Source: Syntrophaceae bacterium
GTDB taxonomy: Bacteria > Desulfobacterota > SM23-61
DNA: 5,429 bases
Assembly: GCA_003154025.1 (NCBI GenBank)
Contig: PMCE01000555.1
Location: forward strand, 1-5,429
Direction of reading: 5' to 3'
Part shown: piece by piece, positions 1 to 4,938 of the stretch
How the letters are laid out: the number at the start of each line of letters is the position of its first letter
How positions within the stretch are numbered: the stretch's first letter is position 1
The notes under the pieces: generated by a model
The model's database searches: none
The model's input: the letters and a program-made list of their open reading frames with translations, nothing else
Told to the model about the DNA's origin: nothing
Program-made: the position numbers and the translations under genes

Positions 1-1
1 G

Positions 2-1390
2 GCAGAGGTGGATCCGGATAAAATATGGGAAAGCCTCTGCCGCTGTATTCCTGAAATTCTCGCGGGAACACCTCCCTCGCGAATCGCCGCCGTCGGGCTG
101 GCGAGCGCTCTCGGATATCTCTTCCTGGATGGGAAAGGAACCCCCCTCACCCCGGCCCTGCTGTGGATGGACCGGCGGGCCCCTGCCGAGGCCGCCTGCC
201 TTGCCTCCCAGATCGATGAAGGCCGCCTCTATGAAATTACCGGCCGCCGCCTGGACCCGGAGATTTTCCTGGCCAAGCTTCTTTGGATCCGCCGTCATGA
301 GCCGGAAATCTTCTCCCGGGCTTCCTGCTTTCTGGGCATCAAGGACGATGTGATCCGGCGCCTCACCGGCACCATTGGCTCAGACTTCACCCATGCATCC
401 TACACCATGTTGTATGATGTCTCCCGCCGGCGATGGAGCGATGAACTTCTCAGGCTGACGGAGATACCCCCAAGGCTTCTCCCTGAACTCCGCCGGGCCG
501 ATCAGGTTGCCGGGAGGGTCACCCGGGAAGGCTCGGCCGCCACCGGCCTTCCCCAAGGGACTCCGGTTGTGACCGGGGCTTCCGACGGAACGGTCGGTTG
601 TCTGGCCGCCGGTATCGCCGAAAGCGGAACGGTGGTCAACGTGACGGGGACGAGCGATGTCTTGATGACGGCGGTGCCCCAGCCCCTCACCGACCCGCAG
701 CGACGGACCCTCCTCAATCCCCACCCGGTTTCTGATTGGTGGATGGTGGGTGGGGTGATGGGGACGACGGGCGGCGCCCTGAAATGGTTTGCGGAAAATT
801 TCTGCCCCGATCTCACGGGCCCAGATCGTTACCAGATCTTAGATCAGGAAGCGGGGGAAGCAGGGGTCGGCTCTCGCGGCCTCATGGCCCTTACCGGTTT
901 GTCCGGAGAGCGGGCCCCCCTCTGGAATCCGGCGGCCCGGGGAGTATTTTTCGGCCTCGACTTGAGCCATGGCCGCGGAGATTTGGCCCGGGCGATTTTG
1001 GAAAGCGTGGCCCTCTCGGTCAGGGAAATGGTTGAGGTGATGCAGCATATCGGAGCCGGGGTGAAAAAGCTTCAGGTGGTCGGCGGGGGCGCGGGAAGCG
1101 ATCTCTGGAACCAGATTCGGGCCGATGCCACGGGCCTTCCGGTAGCCCGCCCGAAGCTTACCGAGGGAACCGCCACGGGCATTCTTCTCCTGACCGGACT
1201 GGGCATCGGTCTATTCACGGACCTCGCCGAGGCTGCCCGGACGATCGCCCCGATCAAGCGGGTTTACCATCCGAATCCGGAGACGCTTCATCTTTACGAC
1301 CGCCTGGCGGCTCTACGGCGGAATGCATATGAGAGCCTTCAGGATCCATTCACCAGCCTGGCTGAATTTCGTAAAGGGTTTTTATCATGA
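2..1390 (+). CDS. FGGY-family carbohydrate kinase (xylulokinase-like), 5' truncated by window edge
   Basis: Probably phosphorylates a pentose or related sugar or polyol with ATP in the cytoplasm; the substrate cannot be told from sequence. The frame is open to the window edge (A-E then the GTG at base 8), and the family N-terminus (the GxDxGTT phosphate-binding region, roughly 40-50 residues) is missing, so the GTG at 8 is almost certainly internal. Numbering from that codon, the FGGY_N part includes LLWMDRR (51-57), KDDVIRRLTG (112-121) and the GASDGT motif (190-195), whose Asp193 matches the catalytic base. The C-terminal actin-fold half has GTTGGALKWF, GERAPLWNPAARG (300-312), RAILESVALS and the adenosine-binding-like GGGAGSDLWNQI (359-370). 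It ends in ATGA, overlapping the start of the next, now dead, kinase gene, which implies a former operon with coupled translation. Family membership is firm; xylulokinase is only one option among FGGY kinases. Confidence 0.93.
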   Translation, partial: AEVDPDKIWESLCRCIPEILAGTPPSRIAAVGLASALGYLFLDGKGTPLTPALLWMDRRAPAEAACLASQIDEGRLYEITGRRLDPEIFLAKLLWIRRHEPEIFSRASCFLGIKDDVIRRLTGTIGSDFTHASYTMLYDVSRRRWSDELLRLTEIPPRLLPELRRADQVAGRVTREGSAATGLPQGTPVVTGASDGTVGCLAAGIAESGTVVNVTGTSDVLMTAVPQPLTDPQRRTLLNPHPVSDWWMVGGVMGTTGGALKWFAENFCPDLTGPDRYQILDQEAGEAGVGSRGLMALTGLSGERAPLWNPAARGVFFGLDLSHGRGDLARAILESVALSVREMVEVMQHIGAGVKKLQVVGGGAGSDLWNQIRADATGLPVARPKLTEGTATGILLLTGLGIGLFTDLAEAARTIAPIKRVYHPNPETLHLYDRLAALRRNAYESLQDPFTSLAEFRKGFLS

Positions 1391-1596
1391 ACATTTTTCC
1401 CAGCGGCATGATCGGGTCCGGGAAGACGGCTCTCGGAACCCTTATGGCTTGACGCCTCGGATGGTCTTTCTTTGACCTGGACCAGGAGATGGACAAGGAG
1501 CTAAGCAGTAGGGGCGATCACGCGAAGCGCGTGACGGGTCGCCCCTACAACTCCCATGGTCTTGTCCGGGAACAGGGCTGGCTGGTTTTCCGGTAA
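1387..1596 (+). pseudogene. Shikimate kinase-like (AroK) pseudogene remnant
   Basis: The ATG overlaps the stop of the upstream sugar kinase. Translation gives MNIFPSGMIGSGKTALGTLMA, then an in-frame TGA (1450-1452), then RLGWSFFDLDQEMDKELSS. These match the start of shikimate-kinase-fold proteins: beta strand, Walker A GMIGSGKT (residues 7-14), conserved RLG, and the DxD/E motif that binds Mg and shikimate. The TGA sits where these proteins often carry Arg, so a CGA to TGA change is the simplest cause. A 41-bp palindromic repeat (1508-1548) then interrupts the sequence. Beyond it LVREQGWLVFR resumes, like the GE-x-FR shikimate-binding segment, and ends at TAA (1594-1596). The later GGG and LID regions are absent; the space is taken by the convergent transporter gene. 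It cannot make a working enzyme. It might originally have served a role other than aromatic amino acid synthesis, given its partner FGGY kinase. I am confident it is a P-loop kinase relic and fairly confident of the AroK type. Confidence 0.75.
1508..1548 (+). repeat. 41-bp palindromic repeat, copy 1 (REP/MITE-like), inside the AroK relic
   Basis: The outer arms GTAGGGGCGA (1508-1517) and TCGCCCCTAC (1539-1548) are perfectly complementary. An inner perfect stem TCACGCG (1518-1524) / CGCGTGA (1528-1534) closes on a 3-nt AAG loop. A 4-nt bulge CGGG (1535-1538) lies on one side only, giving the element a direction. The reverse complement recurs at 3929-3966. The tip also contains GCGAAGC, a heptamer known to form an unusually stable DNA mini-hairpin. 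No target-site duplication is visible. It interrupts a reading frame, so it was probably inserted. Confidence 0.85.
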
Positions 1597-1617
1597 GGTG
1601 AAGAGTCGCAAAACGTT

Positions 1618-2361
1618 TCATTTTCCAGCCTTAAGGTCTTTCCGTGGCGGCTTCTCCACGGTGGAAAGATTTTTGCTCTCCTCCCCGGTATCGCAAGTGG
1701 GGGCGGATATAGTTGCCCTTTTTTTCTTTCCCCCAAAGGCCTCGTAAATCAGAAATCCAATAAGGCCTAACCCGGAAAAAATAAAGATAGGAACCAACAG
1801 ACTGCGCGGAAGCAGGTTGGAGAGACCTGATAAGCCGAAGAAGATAAAGATGAGGGCCGCCACCCATTTAATGAGCCGTTCCGGGATCTTTTTCCCCAGA
1901 ACGATCCCCACCCCGATTCCTATGGCGTCGGCGATCAGCATGCCCGTTGTTGTTCCGAGCCACACGGCTAGGATCGATTTATATTCTGCCGCCAGGGCCA
2001 CGGTGGCCAATTGGGTCTTGTCCCCCATCTCCGCCAGGAAAAAGGCCACCGACACTGTCCAAAACGGGCTGTAGTTGAATCGTTTATCCTCCCCTTCCAG
2101 GGTGTCTCCGTGTAAAGTCCAAAATCCAAATAGAATAAAAGAAGCGGAGGCTGCCGCCTGAACGTAATACAGGGGAATGACTTTGGTTAGATAAGTTCCG
2201 GCAACCACGGCAAGAAAGTGGTTGCAGAGGGTGGCGGCGAAAACCCCCAGCATGACCGTCTGCCAGCGAAACCGGCAGGCCAAGGCCATGGCCAATAACT
2301 GGGTTTTGTCCCCCATCTCCGCCAATACGACCAACGCGGTTGAAGCCAGGTATGGATTCAT
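1618..2361 (-). CDS. UPF0016/TMEM165 (GDT1) family divalent cation (Mn2+/Ca2+) transporter
   Basis: Inner-membrane protein of 247 residues that probably exports Mn2+, likely by exchange with H+. It has the two-repeat plan of the family: each half opens with the signature EMGDKTQ (residues 15-21 and 111-117), whose acidic residues form the cation site, and each is followed by hydrophobic helices (about 4-14, 35-58, 67-82; then 102-110, 130-157, 165-185, 190-207). A charged loop (83-99) separates the halves. A soluble tail (211-247) rich in Lys, Ser and Thr is longer than I would expect and varies in the family. The ATG at 2361 is preceded by a G-rich Shine-Dalgarno stretch (GGGGGGGAG) about 10 nt upstream. 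The 5' leader carries a manganese riboswitch with a terminator, which strongly supports Mn2+ as the physiological substrate. It stands alone, convergent with the dead AroK relic and divergent from the URO-D-fold gene. Confidence 0.95.
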   Translation of the reverse strand: MNPYLASTALVVLAEMGDKTQLLAMALACRFRWQTVMLGVFAATLCNHFLAVVAGTYLTKVIPLYYVQAAASASFILFGFWTLHGDTLEGEDKRFNYSPFWTVSVAFFLAEMGDKTQLATVALAAEYKSILAVWLGTTTGMLIADAIGIGVGIVLGKKIPERLIKWVAALIFIFFGLSGLSNLLPRSLLVPIFIFSGLGLIGFLIYEAFGGKKKRATISAPTCDTGEESKNLSTVEKPPRKDLKAGK

Positions 2362-2381
2362 TGAGAATTCTCCCCCCCGCC

Positions 2382-2436
2382 AAAAAAAAACGAGACGCTT
2401 CAGTGTTGGGGTAATACCGCCACACTAAAGGTCTCG
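2382..2436 (-). terminator. Riboswitch-controlled intrinsic terminator upstream of the UPF0016 gene
   Basis: On the minus strand CGAGAC (from 2436 to 2431) can pair with GTCTCG (2396 to 2391), and inside it AGTGT (2426-2422) with ACACT (2406-2402). The hairpin is followed directly by nine T residues (2390 to 2382). The 5' strand of this stem comes from the 3' edge of the riboswitch aptamer, the GCGAGACCTTTAG segment, so a closed aptamer P1 helix and the terminator cannot form fully at once. Mn2+ binding should therefore prevent termination, an ON switch. The run ends 20 nt before the ATG. Confidence 0.85.
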
Positions 2437-2513
2437 CTTGTTGGTTGCACCCAACGGCAAGGCCAGGGTCGCCCCAGCATGTTGACCTTGCCTGAAAAGC
2501 TACTCCCCTTTAG
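2425..2513 (-). promoter_or_regulatory. yybP-ykoY manganese riboswitch aptamer
   Basis: Read on the minus strand, the leader opens with CTAAAGGGGAGTAGC, containing the family's hallmark 5' loop GGGGAGUAGC. It continues with GTCAACATGCTGGGGCGACC and closes with the hallmark GCGAGACCTTTAG. The ends form a 7-bp P1 helix (CUAAAGG 2513-2507 with CCUUUAG 2431-2425). Internal stems include GGCAAGG with CCTTGCC and GUUGG with CCAAC. This class senses Mn2+ and commonly controls UPF0016/TMEM165 and MntP exporters, exactly the downstream gene here. Identification rests on motif recognition, not a covariance search. Confidence 0.92.
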
Positions 2514-2523
2514 AATTTAAATC

Positions 2524-2552
2524 CTTATACCATGATTCATGAATGATCGCAA
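2524..2552 (-). promoter_or_regulatory. Sigma70-like promoter for the riboswitch-UPF0016 transcript
   Basis: On the minus strand TTGCGA (2552-2547), a 17-bp spacer and TATAAG (2529-2524) fit a housekeeping promoter. The predicted start is near 2517, only a few bases before the aptamer begins, which is where a riboswitch transcript should start. The spacer holds a perfect 10-bp palindrome ATTCATGAAT (2535-2544) that could be an operator or chance. Confidence 0.65.
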
Positions 2553-2608
2553 ACTTCCAGGAGCATAAATCTTCTTCCCCACCCTGCTGCCCCCAATCCA
2601 AACATTCC

Positions 2609-2638
2609 TTGATTTTCGGGTATTCTTAAAGCTAAAAT
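2609..2638 (+). promoter_or_regulatory. Sigma70-like promoter for the URO-D-fold gene
   Basis: TTGATT (2609-2614), an 18-bp spacer and TAAAAT (2633-2638) predict a start near 2645 and a leader of about 39 nt. It is divergent from the riboswitch promoter, with about 56 bp between the two -35 boxes. It is a plausible but unproven match. Confidence 0.5.
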
Positions 2639-2683
2639 CTTTCACCCCCTGAACCCTGTTCCTTTTTTCCTGGGAGAAAGCGG

Positions 2684-3619
2684 ATGAATAAGATCGAGAG
2701 AGTTCGGGCCATATTGGCCGGCAAGCCCGTGGACCGGCCTGCCTTCTCCTTCTGGTCCCCCTTCGGGAAACAGCATGCTTCCCCGGAGAGCGCGGCGGAG
2801 GCCCATCTGGCCTTTTTCGAGGGTTACGATCTCGACCTGCTCAAAGTGATGAAGGGCTACGACTACCCCATGCCGGAAGGCCTGGCGGGGGTCAAGACTC
2901 CGGAAGACCTGAAACGCATCGGGCCCGTGGATATTTCCCGGACTTCCATGGGAGCCCATTTGAAGACGATCGAGATCCTGTCCAAGAAACTCAAAAGGAA
3001 AGCCTTGTTCGTCGACACCCTCTTCAACGCCTGGAAAACTCTGGAGCGGACCCTGGCCAAAGAAGCCCTGCCCCGCCTTATGGCCGAACATCCCGAGAGT
3101 GTTTTGGCTGCCCTGAAGGTGATCAACTCCAACCTGATTCAGTACGCCCTGGCCAGCCTGGAGCGCGGAGCGGCAGGGATCTTCCTTTCCGTTCCGGCGG
3201 CGGCCGAGACCCTCAGCGAAGAAGAGTATGAAACCTTCATGCGTCCCTTCGACGTCGGCCTTTTGAAGATCCTCCAGGGAAAGGGGGAATGCCACATCCT
3301 CCATGCCCATGGAGCAAATCTGTTCCTCGACCGCATGCTCGATTATCACGTTCAGGTTCTCTCCTGGGCGGACCTGAACGGCGGCCCTACGATCGCCCAG
3401 GCCCGCCAGAAGACCTCCTTGACCCTTATGGCCGGGATTGACCATATCAATTTTCCCTATATGTCCGTGAAGAAGGTCAAGGATCAAGTGGGAGCCGCCC
3501 TCGCCCAGGCGGGAGATACCAGATTCATTTTGGCTCCGGGCTGCGCCCTCTCAACTTACAACTTTCCCCCCCTGATCCGGGCGGTGTGGGAGGCGCTCCG
3601 GGAACACAATCCCTATTGA
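2684..3619 (+). CDS. Uroporphyrinogen decarboxylase (URO-D)-fold family protein
   Basis: A 311-residue soluble protein of the URO-D/MtaA/CmuA superfamily. The start ATG has GGGAG 7 nt upstream. The N-terminus (MNKIERVRAILAGKPVDRPAF) is the typical opening of this family: R-x-x-A-x-L-x-G followed by (V/P)DR-P. The mid region has RGAAGIFLSV (161-170) and ETLSEEEYETFMRPF (175-189), and the core motif is HILHAHGANLF (204-214). Canonical HemE begins with an RQAGRY segment that is missing here, so heme synthesis is unlikely. In the methyltransferase members (MtaA and others) Zn2+ is held by an H-x-C...C pattern. Here the equivalent seems to be His207-x-His209 with Cys287 in LAPGCALS, so metal binding and a methyltransferase-like or demethylase role are possible but unproven. 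There is no corrinoid protein or activase gene alongside to support that role. It has its own putative promoter and is followed immediately by a decayed gene. The family is certain, the substrate unknown. Confidence 0.9.
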   Translation: MNKIERVRAILAGKPVDRPAFSFWSPFGKQHASPESAAEAHLAFFEGYDLDLLKVMKGYDYPMPEGLAGVKTPEDLKRIGPVDISRTSMGAHLKTIEILSKKLKRKALFVDTLFNAWKTLERTLAKEALPRLMAEHPESVLAALKVINSNLIQYALASLERGAAGIFLSVPAAAETLSEEEYETFMRPFDVGLLKILQGKGECHILHAHGANLFLDRMLDYHVQVLSWADLNGGPTIAQARQKTSLTLMAGIDHINFPYMSVKKVKDQVGAALAQAGDTRFILAPGCALSTYNFPPLIRAVWEALREHNPY

Positions 3620-3907
3620 CATTCAACAGGCAGGCACTTATTTCCTGTGGGTCAAAGACTACAACGGCCGGAAGCACCCGGTGGAGAGCTGGGCCGCGGA
3701 TATTTAGCGGATGGCAAAAAGGTCGCTTCCCTGGCCGCTACCGGCAACCCGGGGAAGGAGAACTGGGGATGGCATATTGTTTCCAGGGTCGAGCTTTCGG
3801 CGGGCAACCACATCCTGATGGTGAAAAAACAGGCCAGCACTCCCGCGCCAGCATTGCTCGATGCCTTCTACCTCACTCCCGATCCCTCTGACCGCCCCTC
3901 GCAATAA
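3618..3907 (+). pseudogene. Frameshifted fragment of a carbohydrate-binding-like (beta-sandwich) domain
   Basis: Two adjacent frames join into one sensible domain. From about 3618 one frame reads DIQQAGTYFLWVKDYNGRK followed by HPVESWAA and then hits TAG at 3705. The frame beginning near 3701 continues YLADGKKVASLAATGNPGKE, NWGWHIVSRVELSAGNHILM and ends LLDAFYLTPDPSDRPSQ at the TAA (3905-3907). The pattern (AGTY-lwv, hPve-w-DGk, W-W-...-v-L-aG-H-l, lDaf-LT-dp) resembles the C-terminal ligand-binding sandwich of secreted polysaccharide-active or FAD-dependent proteins. The shift lies between about 3690 and 3702 and equals loss of 1 or gain of 2 bases. No start codon or N-terminal part is present, because the fragment abuts the URO-D-fold stop codon, suggesting a deletion joined the two. 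The domain assignment is by pattern only. Confidence 0.6.
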
Positions 3908-3928
3908 TATTTCTAACCCTCAACGCAT

Positions 3929-3966
3929 GTAGGGGCGACCCGTCACGCGCTTCGCGTGATCGCCCC
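3929..3966 (-). repeat. Palindromic repeat, copy 2 (inverted relative to copy 1)
   Basis: GTAGGGGCGA (3929-3938), the CCCG bulge (3939-3942), TCACGCG-CTT-CGCGTGA (3943-3959) and TCGCCCC (3960-3966) match the reverse complement of the 41-bp element at 1508-1548 over 38 bases without mismatch. The last three bases (TAC) are replaced by AAT. It lies 21 bp past the decayed carbohydrate-binding-like fragment. The two copies face each other 2.4 kb apart. Confidence 0.85.
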
Positions 3967-3973
3967 AATAACC

Positions 3974-4040
3974 GACTCTCAACTCCCAGCTTCCGAGGTT
4001 TTTTCTTCTTCCCCCTCGCCCCTCGCGCCTTGCGACTTGC
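3974..4040. repeat. Degenerate 7-bp tandem repeats downstream of the Crp/Fnr gene
   Basis: Four head-to-tail heptamers occupy 4013-4040 (CCCTCGC, CCCTCGC, GCCTTGC, GACTTGC). Three more diverged ones occupy 3974-3994 (GACTCTC, AACTCCC, AGCTTCC). A 18-bp T/C-rich spacer separates the two runs. The minus-strand unit is close to GCGAGGG, similar to the GTGAGGG heptamers in the leader at 4836-4856. They lie just past the stop codon of the regulator gene. I see no gene in 3908-4045. Confidence 0.6.
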
Positions 4041-4045
4041 GGTAT

Positions 4046-4747
4046 TTATGCCAGCCGCTTTTCCCCGCTGGCCAACTCCTCCAAACCCTTCCGGTCCAGA
4101 ATCCGAATCCTCCGTTGGCCGCTCAATTCGATGAACCCATCCCGGCTCATTCTTGCCAGAATCCGCGATAACGTCTCGGGAATGGTCCCCAGAAGGCTGG
4201 CCAGCTGGTTCTTGGAAACGTCCAGGTCCACCTCGGCAGTCTCCTTTTTGCCCTCGCCCAAATAAAGGAGATGGGCTGCAAGCCGACCGGGGACTTCCTT
4301 CAGGGAGAGGTCTTCGATCAGGGATGTGAATTTGCGCAGCCGAAGGGAAAGAACGGCCAGCATGTTCAGGGCCGCCGAAGGGTATTTTCGGATCAAGTCG
4401 ATAAAGGCCGGGCGGGGGAAGAAAAGGAGCCGGCTCTCCTCCAGTGCTTCGGCGTAGGCGGGAAATTTCTCCCCGGCGAAGACCGCCACTTCCCCGATGG
4501 GCTCCCCGGCGCCGAAAAGATGAAGGATCTGCTCTTTCCCTTCGAGCGAGAGCTTGAAGATCTTCACCCTCCCGGAAATTACCACGTACAACCCCGTGGC
4601 TTCATCTCCCTGGGAAAAGATCATCTGCCCCCGGGGAACAACCTGATCGATCACGATCATGGCCAGTTCATCGTAATGCTTCGGGGTGAGCCCGTGGAAG
4701 AGAGGGATGCCGGCGATCTGGTCGGTCAGTTTCACGGGTTTTTTCAT
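4046..4747 (-). CDS. Crp/Fnr-family transcriptional regulator (cysteine-free)
   Basis: A cytoplasmic DNA-binding regulator of 233 residues from the ATG at 4747, or 239 from a GTG at 4765. Numbered from the GTG, the cyclic-nucleotide-binding-like sensor domain spans about 18-130 (IPLFHGL, the GQMIFSQGDEATGLYVVISG beta roll, GAGEPIGEVAVFAG). It is followed by the dimer helix (about 130-157) and a C-terminal winged HTH (about 160-225). The recognition helix GTIPETLSRILARM carries E-T-L-S-R (197-201), the same E-xx-S-R contacts FNR uses for TTGA-type half-sites. There are no cysteines at all, so it cannot hold an FNR iron-sulfur cluster; heme/NO/CO sensing or an unknown ligand is more likely. I prefer the ATG because MKKPVKLTDQIAGIPLF is a usual family N-terminus and the GTG lies only 5 bp from the operator. 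Neither start has a clear Shine-Dalgarno. It is divergent from the siroheme reductase gene, its probable target. Confidence 0.93.
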   Translation of the reverse strand: MKKPVKLTDQIAGIPLFHGLTPKHYDELAMIVIDQVVPRGQMIFSQGDEATGLYVVISGRVKIFKLSLEGKEQILHLFGAGEPIGEVAVFAGEKFPAYAEALEESRLLFFPRPAFIDLIRKYPSAALNMLAVLSLRLRKFTSLIEDLSLKEVPGRLAAHLLYLGEGKKETAEVDLDVSKNQLASLLGTIPETLSRILARMSRDGFIELSGQRRIRILDRKGLEELASGEKRLA

Positions 4748-4755
4748 GCTTAGGG

Positions 4756-4784
4756 GAAATATCACTTTTTTTGACTTAAGTCAA
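4756..4784 (-). promoter_or_regulatory. Possible promoter of the Crp/Fnr gene, overlapping the operator
   Basis: On the minus strand TTGACT (4784-4779), a 17-bp spacer and TATTTC (4761-4756) would start transcription near 4750, almost at the ATG (4747), giving a nearly leaderless mRNA. The -35 is one half of the palindrome, so a regulator bound there would block its own promoter. The -10 match is weak. Confidence 0.4.
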
Positions 4785-4785
4785 A
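4770..4785. promoter_or_regulatory. FNR/Crp-type operator palindrome
   Basis: TTTGACTTAAGTCAAA is a perfect 16-bp palindrome with the TTGAC-N4-GTCAA layout, the same geometry as FNR sites (TTGAT-N4-ATCAA). It sits in the divergent region beside a Crp/Fnr gene whose recognition helix is FNR-like (ETLSR). Its centre (4777.5) is 29.5 bp before the first base of TAGAAT on the plus strand. Confidence 0.8.
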
Positions 4786-4806
4786 GCCTGTCAAGGACAT
4801 AGGTAG

Positions 4807-4812
4807 TAGAAT
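4807..4812 (+). promoter_or_regulatory. -10 box of a class II activator-dependent promoter for the siroheme reductase
   Basis: TAGAAT matches the sigma70 -10 consensus at 5 of 6 bases. With a start at about 4819 the palindrome centre is at -41.5, the position used by class II Crp/Fnr activators. There is no good independent -35, as expected for an activated promoter. This leaves a leader of about 120 nt. Confidence 0.6.
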
Positions 4813-4832
4813 AAAGGTATCAGGGGACAAAA

Positions 4833-4915
4833 GGAGTGAGGGGTGAGCGGTGAGGGGTCGGAAGTTTTCATTCTTTCTGTTTTTGCCCCTCATTCCTCAC
4901 TTTTCACTCCTCACT
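4833..4915 (+). repeat. Leader hairpin built from heptamer repeats
   Basis: The left arm 4833-4857 contains three tandem heptamers (GTGAGGG, GTGAGCG, GTGAGGG at 4836-4856). The right arm 4886-4910 lies within four heptamers (CCTCATT, CCTCACT, TTTCACT, CCTCACT at 4888-4915). The arms pair over 25 positions: 19 Watson-Crick, five G-U in RNA, and one C-C mismatch, with a 28-nt loop. There is no T-run after it, so it is not an ordinary terminator. It ends about 24 nt before the reductase start codon. Confidence 0.65.
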
Positions 4916-4938
4916 ACAGGCATTCATGAGGGGCCTTT

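Noticed and set aside
1450..1452. In-frame TGA read as selenocysteine
   Set aside because: The residue position is not catalytic in shikimate kinases, a second stop and a repeat insertion follow, and no SECIS-like hairpin was seen directly after it. A nonsense change is simpler.
1597..1750. Remainder of the AroK relic beyond 1596 (an IASGGG-like string appears in frame)
   Set aside because: The spacing from FR to GGG is too long, the intervening residues do not match the family, and the stretch is the antisense of the transporter C-terminus.
2642..3487. 281-codon open frame on the minus strand
   Set aside because: It lies entirely opposite the URO-D-fold gene, its translation has no family resemblance, and long antisense frames are expected in GC-rich genes.
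1508..3966. The two palindromic copies as a CRISPR or attachment-site pair
   Set aside because: They are inverted, 2.4 kb apart, with no spacer array and no integrase gene.
4050..4072. GCCAGC/GCTGGC hairpin at the end of the Crp/Fnr gene as a terminator
   Set aside because: The stem is only 6 bp, lies within the last codons and has no T-run after it on the minus strand.
4271..4753. 160-codon open frame on the plus strand
   Set aside because: It is the antisense of the Crp/Fnr gene, with no recognisable protein features.
4789..4799. TGTC-AAG-GACA inverted repeat as a second operator
   Set aside because: The arms are only 4 bp with a 3-bp gap, which does not fit Crp/Fnr or CooA spacing and is easily chance.
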